64,000 nt of DNA from the NCBI GenBank assembly GCA_903926565.1, contig CAIYJU010000011.1, forward strand, positions 1-64,000, read 5' to 3'. A program made the position numbers and the translations under genes. Below, in pieces: positions 25,912 through 35,800 of the stretch. This DNA comes from an uncultured Bacteroidales bacterium (GTDB lineage: Bacteria > Bacteroidota > Bacteroidia > Bacteroidales > FEN-979). The stretch's first letter is position 1. Each line of letters begins with the position of its first letter. The notes beneath the pieces are model-generated. The model worked only from the letters and a program-made list of their open reading frames with translations, had not been told where the DNA came from and made no database searches.

Positions 25912-26481
25912 TCAATGTTTTGTTTTTTCAATGAGCTGTATTTCAACATTTACATCTTTTCCGTCTATTACGATTAATTTGCAAGAGTCTGATTTTTCAT
26001 CATGTTCATACCAGGATGGTAAGTATTTATCTGATTCGCCGGTAGTTTTATCCGGGGTTATCCGCAACAAATAATTACCTGACCCGATATTTGAAAACTG
26101 AAAGTGTCCGTAATTATCGATCATGGCAGATCGTGAATAAGCAACCGAATCCCAGGGCAGGGTATTGTCTGAAACACAAAAGAGGTCGGCAATGCCATTG
26201 TGCAAACGCGCTTCGCCAGCATATGCATGCCCCCGAACCACTCCATGCTTTCTGGTTCCGATGAGAAATACTGTCAGGATAACACCTGCTGCGACACCAC
26301 CCCATGCCAGGTAAAAACCAAGGGGGCGGGCAGAGAGGTGAAGAAATGCCAAAACACGCGACCACGGGCCTGTCTGGTGCAAATTGCGCTGCACATTTTT
26401 CCACACCCGTGAAGGCGGTTCTTTTTCAAAATCCGAGAACGACGACCTGAACTTATCCTCAATTAAATCCTTTTTTTCCAT
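25912..26481 (-). CDS. Membrane anti-sigma-like protein with extracytoplasmic beta domain
   Basis: A 189-residue protein. About 60 cytoplasmic residues contain FSDFEKEPPSRVWKNVQRNL, followed by a membrane helix (GVAAGVILTVFLIGT) and a periplasmic region with YGHFQFSNIGSGNYLLRI, the pattern of carboxypeptidase-regulatory-like domains. The cytoplasmic segment resembles that of the 470-residue protein at 28.9 kb (EPKPGIWKDISRKL). It follows an ECF sigma gene by 24 bases, so an anti-sigma role is likely; the classic zinc anti-sigma motif (HxxxCxxC) is absent, so the mode would differ. Confidence 0.7.
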   Translation of the reverse strand: MEKKDLIEDKFRSSFSDFEKEPPSRVWKNVQRNLHQTGPWSRVLAFLHLSARPLGFYLAWGGVAAGVILTVFLIGTRKHGVVRGHAYAGEARLHNGIADLFCVSDNTLPWDSVAYSRSAMIDNYGHFQFSNIGSGNYLLRITPDKTTGESDKYLPSWYEHDEKSDSCKLIVIDGKDVNVEIQLIEKTKH

Positions 26482-26505
26482 GATAAGTTGAATAGCAATA
26501 TTGTT

Positions 26506-27042
26506 TTATTTGTTTCTGCTTTCCAAAATTCGTTTTATGGAAGATTTTGCCAGGTGCAATTGCGACTTGGAAGTTCCTACTGAAATGCCAAGTAAATTCG
26601 CAATCTCCTGATGTCTGTAATTTTCGATAACGTACATATTGAATACGGTTCTATATCCTATGGGCAGATTCTGAATAATTTCGAGTAATTCCCGGGTCGT
26701 AATGGCAGAAAGAACATCTTCCTGTATGGCTTCTGCGTCGACAGCTTCTGTCAAATCTACTTCGCGGATAAACTTCAGATTTTTCCTGTAGTAATTTATT
26801 GCTGTAGTGACAAAAATACGATGAACCCATCCATCAAAACTGCCCTCAAACTTAAACTGATGAAGGCACTGGAATAGTCGAACAAATCCAAGCTGAAGTA
26901 TATCCTCTGCTTCCATTTCATCTCCACCATACCGAAGACAAATTCCGTACATTTTTGCTGCAAAACGACGATATAGCTGGTATTCAGCGGCAACCTCCTT
27001 TCTCAGGCACCTGGAAATCAGATCATGGTCTTGATCAATCAA
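26506..27042 (-). CDS. ECF-type RNA polymerase sigma factor
   Basis: A 178-residue sigma-70 family protein with region 2 (EAEDILQLGFVRLFQCLHQFKFEGSFDGWVHRIFVTTAINYYRK) and region 4 (LPIGYRTVFNMYVIENYRHQEIANLLGISVGTSKSQLHLAKSSIK). It pairs with the anti-sigma-like gene downstream. The sequence closely follows the second sigma gene at 30.3 kb in the region 2 core, showing the two are paralogues. No promoter is clear in the short gap upstream. Confidence 0.95.
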   Translation of the reverse strand: MIDQDHDLISRCLRKEVAAEYQLYRRFAAKMYGICLRYGGDEMEAEDILQLGFVRLFQCLHQFKFEGSFDGWVHRIFVTTAINYYRKNLKFIREVDLTEAVDAEAIQEDVLSAITTRELLEIIQNLPIGYRTVFNMYVIENYRHQEIANLLGISVGTSKSQLHLAKSSIKRILESRNK

Positions 27043-27133
27043 GTGTGCAGCTCTTTTTTAAACCGTAAATATAAAGAAACAATTCATGTTGTCATTTTAC
27101 CTTCAGACAATTCAAAAGAAATTTCAGCAAACG

Positions 27134-28906
27134 CTAATATTTCAGCAATTTTTTTACCGCGATTTGCGATCCGTCATTCGCATGGATTACCAACAGATAT
27201 AACCCGGCCTTTATGTTTGAAACGGGGATTGCCACCAGGTTCTGATCCTCCCCGCATTCCCTTGCACCAGACCAAACTGTACCCCCGGTCAGGGTCATGA
27301 TCTGAAATTTCAAGGTGGCCGCCCTTTTTAATCCGATAAACAAATTAATCTCCTCCGAAGCCGGGTTGGGGAATAAATTACCAATAATCACCGACCTCAA
27401 AGAAATTTCATCGGCACCTGTCACATCATAGTCAAAAACCTCCAGTTGCAGGCTGTCAGCAAGCGGTGTTGCAGAATCCAGCCAGACAGCTGTGAACCTG
27501 GAGTATTTGCCGGGATATTCAACATAAAGATAGTATGCGCCGAAAGGCAGGTTATTCAATTCAAACCGACCAGTTTTATCTGAAAAAGTAAATTTGAGCG
27601 GGTTCAGCTGTTCACTGAACAACAGGACTTCACCATCAGGAATTTCCTTAAACCAGCCTTTTGGTTGAGCTCTCACAATGGTACCTGTTATCCGCCCTTC
27701 TCCGGTCAGGGAGTCAGTGGTGGGCAGGAGATGAACATCGGAGAGATAGGCATTTGACTCTGATATATCAACAGAACCCGCATCCTTCCAGTGAAGAGAC
27801 TCGCTGAAGTATGTGGGGAAAAAATCCTGATAGTGAACTGACCCTGGTGTAAGCGCAGCCCGGACATTATAAGAGCCATTGAGAATTCGGGGAAATGCGT
27901 AGTAACCCAATTTTGTAAAATAATTGGTATCACGAGGGACCAGCTTTTTACCGTCATACCGGTAAAGGTATGCAACACCAGTGTCGCCGGTTGAAACAGG
28001 ATTATTGATCGGGTACGATCCGGTAAACAGATGTCCCCCGATATCGAAATACCTGGCCGTTTCAATTGTCTGGCAAAGTGTATCGGCACACCTGATTTCA
28101 CCATTCTCCATCCTTTTGATAATCAGACAGGCCTGGTACACGCCGGGAACCTCGAAATGATGTAAAACATCGCGGGTGTAATAAGTTGCCCCATCATCAA
28201 ATGTCCAATGATACTTGTTTGGATCACCCGTGGAAATGTTATTGAATATAAAAGTATTAGGAACCGTGTTCATGGTGTCGAGTTCACAATGAAACAAAGC
28301 ATGGCACTGGCTCCCGGGCACAATCTCCACTGAATCGCATTTGATGTCGTTGCAAACTCCTGCCGAATCGACATTGTAGGCGGTCAGGCAGACCTTGAAT
28401 TTTCCGAAGTATGGAAACGTGTGAACCGGGTTCCGGTCGTCGGAAACATTGCCGTCCCCAAAATCCCAGTGCCATCGGTTGATGTTTCCGCCCGACAGGT
28501 CCTCAAAATGGATTTTTAAACCGTTACCGGGATCGCTTGTGTATTGATAATCGGCTACACAGGCACCTGGTTCATGAACTGTTAGTGAAATACATTGAAC
28601 ATCATGACAAATATTCAAGGGATCTGTGTTTGAGACGGTCAGGCATACAAAATAGGTTCCCCCGGAGGAATAAGTATGTACAGGGTTTTGCATTGTGGCA
28701 CTGGTGCCATCTCCAAAGCTCCATTGCCATAGTGCAATCTGCCCCTGTGACTGATCCTGAAAATGAAAGATCATCGGATTAACAGGGTCAACATTTGCTG
28801 AAAAAGCGGCATCACAGGAGGTGGTGTTCTCCATACCATCGGTATGTTGTCCCGATGCCTGGCCAAAAACCACCCATAATATTACGATCAGCAGGTTTGT
28901 TCTCAT
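27134..28906 (-). CDS. PKD-domain protein with T9SS C-terminal sorting domain
   Basis: A 590-residue exported protein. After a signal peptide come three PKD domains, each with a W-x-F-G/D-DG core (WQWSFGDGTSAT; WHWDFGDGNVSD; YHWTFDDGATYY) and a Cys cluster near the end (CHDVQC, CNDIKC, CADTLC). Two carboxypeptidase-regulatory-like beta domains follow (GSYNVRAAL; SDKTGRFELNNLPFGAYYLYVEY). The last 80 residues form a T9SS sorting domain with GNLFPNPASEEINLFI and SNIKAGLYLLVIH. It overlaps the 470-residue protein by 4 bases, tying this cargo to the sigma operon. The function is likely surface binding or display. Confidence 0.9.
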   Translation of the reverse strand: MRTNLLIVILWVVFGQASGQHTDGMENTTSCDAAFSANVDPVNPMIFHFQDQSQGQIALWQWSFGDGTSATMQNPVHTYSSGGTYFVCLTVSNTDPLNICHDVQCISLTVHEPGACVADYQYTSDPGNGLKIHFEDLSGGNINRWHWDFGDGNVSDDRNPVHTFPYFGKFKVCLTAYNVDSAGVCNDIKCDSVEIVPGSQCHALFHCELDTMNTVPNTFIFNNISTGDPNKYHWTFDDGATYYTRDVLHHFEVPGVYQACLIIKRMENGEIRCADTLCQTIETARYFDIGGHLFTGSYPINNPVSTGDTGVAYLYRYDGKKLVPRDTNYFTKLGYYAFPRILNGSYNVRAALTPGSVHYQDFFPTYFSESLHWKDAGSVDISESNAYLSDVHLLPTTDSLTGEGRITGTIVRAQPKGWFKEIPDGEVLLFSEQLNPLKFTFSDKTGRFELNNLPFGAYYLYVEYPGKYSRFTAVWLDSATPLADSLQLEVFDYDVTGADEISLRSVIIGNLFPNPASEEINLFIGLKRAATLKFQIMTLTGGTVWSGARECGEDQNLVAIPVSNIKAGLYLLVIHANDGSQIAVKKLLKY

Positions 28907-30315
28907 GGGCTTGTCGTTTTTTGTCCGAAGTTGAACTGAAGTCCAACACCCAGGCCAATCGCCCAGGGTGCCTTGAATTTGACATTTTCCCCGGTGGCAA
29001 CGGGATTCAAATAGTATTTGAACGATGGGTCAAGGTATAAACTTAATTTTTTATTCAACCTCATCTCAAAGTACAGGTTTGTCCATATTTGCCAGTTGGT
29101 CTGAACCCGCGACGGCGTTTGATTCTCCATGGAGACCACCCTGCCATTGGAATAGACCATGTCAGGTTCGGGAGTGTGGGAGCCCAGAAGCACGGAGATT
29201 GCGGGGCCAGCCTGAAAGGTCAGGCTGACCTTATTGGACACAAACAACTGGTAGCCAAGCAATAATGGAACCTGCAAATAGGAATACCTGTTTTTCATGT
29301 AGGGGTTGTCAAGGTGGTATAAACTATCATAAACATTAACCGTTTGCGTATTGTATGTAATTTCGTTGTTGTTCCCGATGGAGTAAGAAGTTACATTGTT
29401 GTAATATCCCACACTGTCGTTACTGATATACTCCACATGGTATTTGCCTTCATCAAAAACGTAGCCCAGTCCGATCCCTGACGCAACGGAAAAGCGGGAA
29501 ATATGATAAGTTATCCCTGCATTTACCCAATAATTAGCCTTTGTCAGCGCTGCCGGTTCTGAATAAACCGCTAACTCAGGCACCAGCCCTAAATTGATGG
29601 AGAAAAACTGAGCCGCTTCCGGTTTTGTTTTCCTGACTTTTACGACCCCGGTCGGATTGCTGAACGTGATAATTGTGTCAGACCCCGGAAAAACTGGAAG
29701 CAAGGCTGTTTCAATTGGAACAAGTGAATTTATCTCTGCCAAAGAAACGGGCTGAGGCACCTGAATTGTTGAAACAGATTTTTCATTGAAGCTGTGGATC
29801 CCCTGAAGATCCTCTTTTGCAAACTCTGCACCATGTACTCTTTGAAAATTTGCAGCCTGAACGATTGGTTTGTTGCTTACATCCGATTCTTTTGTTTCAT
29901 GCAAACCGCCAGCCTCCGGGCTATCCGCCTGATGTGAAGCGGTCATTTTCTTGTTTCTGTCCTGACTGGGATTGAGGAGTGCGCCTGCAGTGGGTTTAAC
30001 ATGAGGGCTCGCGGCAGTAAAACTTACCTGTGCGGATTTTCCAACAGGGTGGGATGCTGTTTTATCCGGTGAGTCAACATGAAACCCAACATAAAGTCCT
30101 GAGACAATGGCCAGTAAACCAATGGTTGCAGTAATCCATATTTTCGGGGAAAGATTGGTAAAGTCGAAACGAAGAAATTCCTTCCATAACAACTTTCGGC
30201 TGATGTCTTTCCAGATGCCGGGCTTGGGCTCAACACGATGACCCGACATGGTCCCGCGTAAAAACTGGTCGGCCCCGCCATCCTCAAAAGCCTTAAAATC
30301 TATTTTTTCACTCAT
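28903..30315 (-). CDS. Inner-membrane-anchored anti-sigma-like/outer-membrane-barrel-like fusion
   Basis: A 470-residue protein with an unusual layout. Residues 1-55 are soluble and contain EPKPGIWKDISRKL, like the anti-sigma-like protein at 25.9 kb. A membrane helix follows (KIWITATIGLLAIVSGLYVGF), then about 150 residues of low-complexity polar linker, and from about residue 240 a set of alternating aromatic beta strands (FSINLGLVPELAVY, YWVNAGITYHISRFSVASGIGLGYVF, LSLYLDPSFKYYL, WAIGLGVGLQFNFG) resembling outer-membrane beta-barrel domains. It overlaps the upstream sigma gene by 8 bases and the PKD gene by 4, so the three form one operon. An anti-sigma that reaches the envelope is one reading; its topology needs proof. 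Confidence 0.75.
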   Translation of the reverse strand: MSEKIDFKAFEDGGADQFLRGTMSGHRVEPKPGIWKDISRKLLWKEFLRFDFTNLSPKIWITATIGLLAIVSGLYVGFHVDSPDKTASHPVGKSAQVSFTAASPHVKPTAGALLNPSQDRNKKMTASHQADSPEAGGLHETKESDVSNKPIVQAANFQRVHGAEFAKEDLQGIHSFNEKSVSTIQVPQPVSLAEINSLVPIETALLPVFPGSDTIITFSNPTGVVKVRKTKPEAAQFFSINLGLVPELAVYSEPAALTKANYWVNAGITYHISRFSVASGIGLGYVFDEGKYHVEYISNDSVGYYNNVTSYSIGNNNEITYNTQTVNVYDSLYHLDNPYMKNRYSYLQVPLLLGYQLFVSNKVSLTFQAGPAISVLLGSHTPEPDMVYSNGRVVSMENQTPSRVQTNWQIWTNLYFEMRLNKKLSLYLDPSFKYYLNPVATGENVKFKAPWAIGLGVGLQFNFGQKTTSP

Positions 30316-30880
30316 TGACCGGTGATATATTTTTCATAAGATTGTGTTCTACCAACTTTTTACGCAACATCCTGCGCGCTTTAAGCAATTGGGTTTTCGA
30401 TGTATTTTCGGAGATGCTGAGCTCCCGTGATATCTCTTTATGGCTATATTCTTCAAACACATAAAGGTTAAAAACCATGCGGTAACCGGGAGGCAGCATT
30501 TGAATAAGTGCAGTCAGCTTGTCGGCGGATATTGGCGCATGAACACCAGACTGATCCTCGTTTTCCATGATTTCTGTTTCATTGATGCTCTCAATATCTT
30601 CAAGAAATGGCAACTTTCTGTTTTTCCGGTAATAATTAAGGGCATGATTGATCATGATTCGTTTCATCCATCCTTCAAACGATCCCTCCTTCCTGTACGA
30701 ACTGATGTTCTGGAATATTTTAAGGAACGCTTCCTGAAGAATGTCTTCAGCCTCATCATGATTTTGGGCATAGCGCAGGCATATCGCCAACATTACCGCA
30801 GCAGATTTACGGTAAAGGGCGCTCTGGGCACTGCGCTTTCCGGCTACGCAACCCTCGATTATGGAATCGTCAATGAGCAT
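30308..30880 (-). CDS. ECF-type RNA polymerase sigma factor
   Basis: A 190-residue sigma factor with region 2 (DEAEDILQEAFLKIFQNISSYRKEGSFEGWMKRIMINHALNYYRK) and region 4 (LPPGYRMVFNLYVFEEYSHKEISRELSISENTSKTQLLKARRML). It heads an operon with the barrel-fusion protein and the PKD T9SS cargo. It is a paralogue of the sigma at 26.5 kb, sharing EGSFxGWxxRI and NYYRKN. Confidence 0.95.
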   Translation of the reverse strand: MLIDDSIIEGCVAGKRSAQSALYRKSAAVMLAICLRYAQNHDEAEDILQEAFLKIFQNISSYRKEGSFEGWMKRIMINHALNYYRKNRKLPFLEDIESINETEIMENEDQSGVHAPISADKLTALIQMLPPGYRMVFNLYVFEEYSHKEISRELSISENTSKTQLLKARRMLRKKLVEHNLMKNISPVNE

Positions 30881-30997
30881 CCAATAGTAACTATTAAGCA
30901 GACGTAAATCAAGAAATTAGGTTGCCTGATGGGTGTAAAAATACGAAAAAAGCGGACAGATGGAGAGGCCGGCAAAGGAAACCTGAGTGTTCCCGGC

Positions 30998-31621
30998 TTA
31001 TGGGAGTGTGGCTTTGAATTTGGCGAAGTTGTTCTCAAAAAAAGTGCGGCCTTCATGGCTGAGTATTCCCTGAAGATGGTACACGAATACTTCATGAAAC
31101 ATTGTAAGAGAAGCAAGTTCCTCGTATGTGAACATGTCATTTTCAATTAAATTCTCACTTCTGAAAACATGTAGTTTAGATATGATTTCAGAATTGAGTT
31201 CTTTGCGATAGAGTCCTTCTTTTTTTCCCTGGTCCAAATTGTTTGTAACCGATTTCAACATTCGCTCGCGTCGCACTTCCCGTATCTTCAGAAAAAGGCC
31301 CGGGTAATATTTCCTGATGTCATATTCCATGGAAGGATTAAATTCAATCAACATGGAATTTATTACCTTGTAAAACTCAAACAACGCTTCAATTGCGTTG
31401 AGTTTCTTATTTTCAATGCTGGCCAGAAATCCGCATCGGTGGTCATGCTCATACAGCAGTACCTGCTTAACCAGGTCCTCCTTATCACTGAAGTATTCGT
31501 AAATGGTTTTCTTTGAAATACCCAGATGACTCGCAACATCATCCATTGTCACGCTTTTGATTCCGTAACGGTGGTAGAGTTTTCCAACTTGCTCAAGAAT
31601 GCTGATTGCTTTATGATCCAT
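30998..31621 (-). CDS. TetR/AcrR-family transcriptional regulator
   Basis: A 207-residue regulator with an N-terminal helix-turn-helix (HRYGIKSVTMDDVASHLGISKKTIYEYFSDKEDLVKQVL). It is divergent from the RND adaptor gene, 132 bases away, and so is probably its repressor. The Bacteroidota -7 box for this gene ends 4 bases before its ATG. The ligand domain is not recognisable. Confidence 0.93.
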   Translation of the reverse strand: MDHKAISILEQVGKLYHRYGIKSVTMDDVASHLGISKKTIYEYFSDKEDLVKQVLLYEHDHRCGFLASIENKKLNAIEALFEFYKVINSMLIEFNPSMEYDIRKYYPGLFLKIREVRRERMLKSVTNNLDQGKKEGLYRKELNSEIISKLHVFRSENLIENDMFTYEELASLTMFHEVFVYHLQGILSHEGRTFFENNFAKFKATLP

Positions 31622-31625
31622 CCTG

Positions 31626-31633
31626 CAAAAATA
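31626..31633 (-). promoter_or_regulatory. Possible -7 box abutting the tetR start
   Basis: The minus strand reads TATTTTTG and ends 4 bases before the ATG at 31621, which would give a nearly leaderless message. Confidence 0.35.
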
Positions 31634-31692
31634 AACAAAAGAGACATGGAAACGATTTTCGATTGAAAAGTTTTTTGCATTACGAAAAATTC

Positions 31693-31700
31693 TATCTTTG
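31693..31700 (+). promoter_or_regulatory. Bacteroidota -7 box for the RND operon
   Basis: TATCTTTG, 53 bases before the adaptor ATG at 31754. An upstream TTTG at 31674-31677 may be the -33 element, though the 15-base spacing is short. Confidence 0.5.
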
Positions 31701-31753
31701 CTCTTCAGAATTCCTGCTTAAACAGCGACATTTTTATCAATATAATTTCAGCT

Positions 31754-32872
31754 ATGAAACACATTTTTCTTGTTACGGGTATTTTATTAATTCTTGCCGG
31801 CTGCGGCGGCAAGGGACTGGATAAAAAAGCCCGCCTGGACCAGCTTAAAAAAGAACACGACAAGCTGACTGTAGAGATCATGACACTTGAAAAAGAGATT
31901 GCTCCTGCCTCTTCCGTTTCTTCTACCCTTGTAAAAGTCGAACTTGTCACAAAAAAACCATTTGACCACTATGTTGAGGTTCAGGGGAGAATTGACGGCA
32001 ATGAGAACATTGCCGTCAACCCGCGAAACCAGGGCGGCATGGTCACCAGGATTCTTGTCCACCAAGGCGATGCAGTTACCAGGGGCCAGGTTCTTGCAGA
32101 ACTTGATGCCGATGTTTTAAAACAGCAACTGACTGATCTGAAAAACAAACTGGCGTTCGTCACTGATCTCTATAACCGTCAGAAAACCCTTTGGGATCAA
32201 AAGATAGGATCAGAAATGCAATACCTGAAGGCAAAAAACGATATGGAGTCAGTCCAGAACGGCATAGCCACACTGGAAGAGCAGATACAAATGTCGGTCA
32301 TCATGTCACCCATCAACGGCACTGTTGAGGATATCCCGATAAAAGTCGGGCAGCTGGCCTCACCGGCCTCACCGATTCCTGCATTCAGGATTGTCAACTT
32401 TTCAAAGGCCAAAGCACTTGCAGATGTTGGTGAAGCCTATTCATCACAGATTAAAACAGGGGACCAGGTGAAAATTTTCCTGCCCGACCTCAACAGGGAA
32501 TTTACCCAGCAAATCACATTTTCAAGCAAATATATAAATCCAACCAACCGTACGTTCCTCGTTGAAGCCGCATTGCCCGGTTCCGATATTGTTTTTCGTG
32601 CCAACATGATTGCGGTTCTGCGGATCAAGGATTATTCAAATCCTGCAACCGTTGCAATACCTCAGAACTATATTCAGAATTCCAGGGATGACGGCCAGTT
32701 TGTGTTTGTGGCTGTTGAAGAAAACGGAAAAAAAATTGCACGGAAACGTACCATTACATCTGGTGTTTCTTATAATGGTCTCACAGAAATTGTCAAAGGG
32801 CTCAGTGAAGGTGATAAAATCGTTACCGCAGGGTACAAAGATCTTTACAATGGCCAGCCCATCGACTTCTAA
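31754..32872 (+). CDS. RND efflux periplasmic adaptor lipoprotein
   Basis: A 372-residue membrane-fusion protein. Lipobox LAGC (Cys17), then a predicted coiled coil (LDQLKKEHDKLTVEIMTLEKEI) not usual at this spot in AcrA, a lipoyl/barrel-sandwich half (GGMVTRILVHQGDAVTRGQVLAELD), a helical hairpin (about residues 115-175) and the returning lipoyl half (MSVIMSPINGTVEDIPIKVGQLAS). The beta-barrel and membrane-proximal domains end the protein. It bridges the inner-membrane pump and TolC. The RND pump gene follows after 12 bases. Confidence 0.95.
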   Translation: MKHIFLVTGILLILAGCGGKGLDKKARLDQLKKEHDKLTVEIMTLEKEIAPASSVSSTLVKVELVTKKPFDHYVEVQGRIDGNENIAVNPRNQGGMVTRILVHQGDAVTRGQVLAELDADVLKQQLTDLKNKLAFVTDLYNRQKTLWDQKIGSEMQYLKAKNDMESVQNGIATLEEQIQMSVIMSPINGTVEDIPIKVGQLASPASPIPAFRIVNFSKAKALADVGEAYSSQIKTGDQVKIFLPDLNREFTQQITFSSKYINPTNRTFLVEAALPGSDIVFRANMIAVLRIKDYSNPATVAIPQNYIQNSRDDGQFVFVAVEENGKKIARKRTITSGVSYNGLTEIVKGLSEGDKIVTAGYKDLYNGQPIDF

Positions 32873-32884
32873 TCTGAACCGGAA

Positions 32885-35800
32885 ATGAAAGAAAAACAAC
32901 ATAAACTTAAAGAGTTTTTTGCAACAAGCTGGTCTATTGACAACAAGGTGAGCATCTACGTGCTTACAGTCATTATTACCACCCTCGGGCTCTTATCATA
33001 TTTCAGCATACCGAAGGAACAGTTTCCCGAAATTGTAATTCCAACAATCCTTGTAAACACGGTCTATCCGGGAACTTCCCCCGAGGACATGGAAAACCTG
33101 GTGACCCGCCCGATTGAAAAACAGTGCAAATCGCTTGCTGATGTAAAAAAGATTACCAGTAATTCTATCCAGGATTTTTCCACCATTGTTGTTGAGTTTA
33201 ATCCCGGCATAGAAGTATCAGAAGCCAAACAGCGGGTGCGGGATGCTGTTGACAAGGCAAAGGCCAACCTGCCGAACAACCTTCCGAAAGACCCTGATAT
33301 CAAAGAATTCGATATCGCTGAAATCCCCATCATGAACATCAACCTTGCCGGTGATTATGATCTGCAGAGGCTGAAAAAATATGCGGAAGATGCCCAGGAC
33401 AAAATTGAAACGCTGAAGGAGATTACCCGGGTTGACATCGTTGGCGCCCTGGAACGTGAAATACAGATCGACGTGGATATGTATAAAATGCAGGCAGCCA
33501 GTGTCTCATTTCGCGACATTGAATCGGCCGTATCGGCAGAAAATGTAACTGTCTCTGCAGGTACGATCACCTCATTCGGAACAAAATACACCATTCGGCT
33601 GGCGGGCCAGTTCAAATCGCCCGATCAGATTAAAAACATCATGTTGAAATCGGCCAGCGGTGCCATCGTATATATTCAGGACGTTGCCGATGTCAAGGAT
33701 TCATTCAAGGAGCAGGAGAGTTTCGCCAGGCTTGACGGGAAGAATGTCATTACGCTCAATGTCATCAAAAAAAGTGGTGAAAATCTGATCAATGCCTCTG
33801 ACAAAATAAAGGAGATCATGGATTTGATGAAGAAGAACTCATATCCGCCAGATCTGAATGTACATATCACCGGCGATCAGTCGCGTTTTACAAAAAGCAC
33901 CCTGGAAGAGCTGAACAATACGATCATCATCGGGTTTATCATGGTGATTGTTGTGCTGATGTTCTTTATGGGCTTTAACAATGCCTTTTTTGTCGCATTG
34001 TCTGTTCCTCTCTCCATGTTTGTTGCCTACCTGATCATGCCCAGCCTTGGTTTCACCATGAACATGATTGTGATGTTCGGATTCATTTTTGCGCTCGGGA
34101 TCATCGTAGATGATGCGATTGTGGTAATTGAGAACACCCATCGGCTGCACCGGGATCAACCGGATATTGTCAAGGCGGCGAAAAACGCCGCAGGTGAAGT
34201 CTTTCTCCCCATCCTTTCAGGAACGCTCACGACACTGGCACCTTTCTTCCCGCTGGCATTCTGGCCCGGAATTGTCGGGAAATTCATGCACTACATGCCT
34301 GTCACCCTGATTCTGACCCTGTTTGCCTCCCTCTTCGTGGCCTACATTATCAACCCGGTGTTCGCAGTCACCTTCATGAAGCACGAATATGATGAAGTAG
34401 AACACAAAGTCAACCGCAAAAGATTACTTATCACCAGCGGGCTGTTTCTGCTACTTGCCATATTTTCGTATGCAGGCGGAGGCTTTGCCTTCGGGAATAT
34501 CTTCATTTTTATCATGCTCCTGAATATTTTCTACAGGCTCGTGCTTAAAAGTGCCATTATCAGCTTCCAGACAGTTGCCTGGCCATGGGTGCTTAACATG
34601 TATGAACGAACACTGTACTTTGCACTGAAAGGCCGCCATCCATGGTATATCCTCATCGGAGTCGTCTCATTGCTGTTTTTCAGCTTCTGGCTAATTGGCG
34701 TGGTTAAACCACCGGTGCTGTTCTTCCCGAATAACAATCCGACCTTTGTGAATGTCTTTATCAAAATGCCGGAAGGAACAGATCAGAATGTAACAGATTC
34801 CGTAACCACACTTGTTGAAAAACGGGTGGCCGGTGTGCTTGGGGAAAAGAATCCTGTTGTTGAGTCAATCATCACCAATGTTGGATTCGGAGCAGGAGAT
34901 AACATGTTCGACCGCTCCGTATCTTCCAACAAAGGGAAGATTACTATCAATTTCACTGAGAGCAAGTTCCGTAATGGTGTTTCAACACAGGCCATTATGG
35001 ATAACATCAGGGCCAATATCAAAAACATCCCCGGTGCTACCATCAGTGTGGAAAAAAACAAGATGGGACCTCCTACAGGCAAGCCGATCAGTATCGAAAT
35101 CAACGGTGAAAACATGGAGGACCTGATTGCCACATCCATTCAGTTCAAATCCTATCTTGACTCCTTAAGAATCCCGGGGATTGAACAGCTTAAATCGGAT
35201 TTTGACATGAACAAGCCCGAAATCATCATCGACATTGACCGGGTTCGTGCAAACCGTGAGGGGTTATCTCTTGGCCAAATCGGCCTTGAACTGCGTACCG
35301 CCATTTTCGGAAAAGAGATCTCAAAATACAAGGAAGACGAAGATGAGTATCCCATTCAACTGAGGTATTCGGAAAAAGAGCGTACCAACATCAATCAGAT
35401 CATCAATGCCAAAATCACCTACCGGGATATGAATTCAGGCCAGTTAAGGCAGATTCCGATCTCTTCTGTTGCCTCCATTCATTATAAGGATACATATGGC
35501 GGGGTCAAACGTAAAAATCTCAAAAGGGTGATAACACTGTCTTCTGAGGTTCTCTCCGGATACACCGCCAACGAGGTTGTTGCCATGATTAACCGGTCGT
35601 TGACAGGTTATAAACTGCCCAAAGGAGTGGAAATCAGCCTCACCGGCGAAAAAGAAGACCAGGCAGAAACAATGGCCTTCCTGATAAAAGCGATGATGAT
35701 TGCCATTGGATTGATCTTCTTTATCCTGATTACTCAGTTTGGCTCACTCAGCAAATCATTCATTATTTTAAGCGAAGTCATCTTTAGTGTGATCGGCGTA

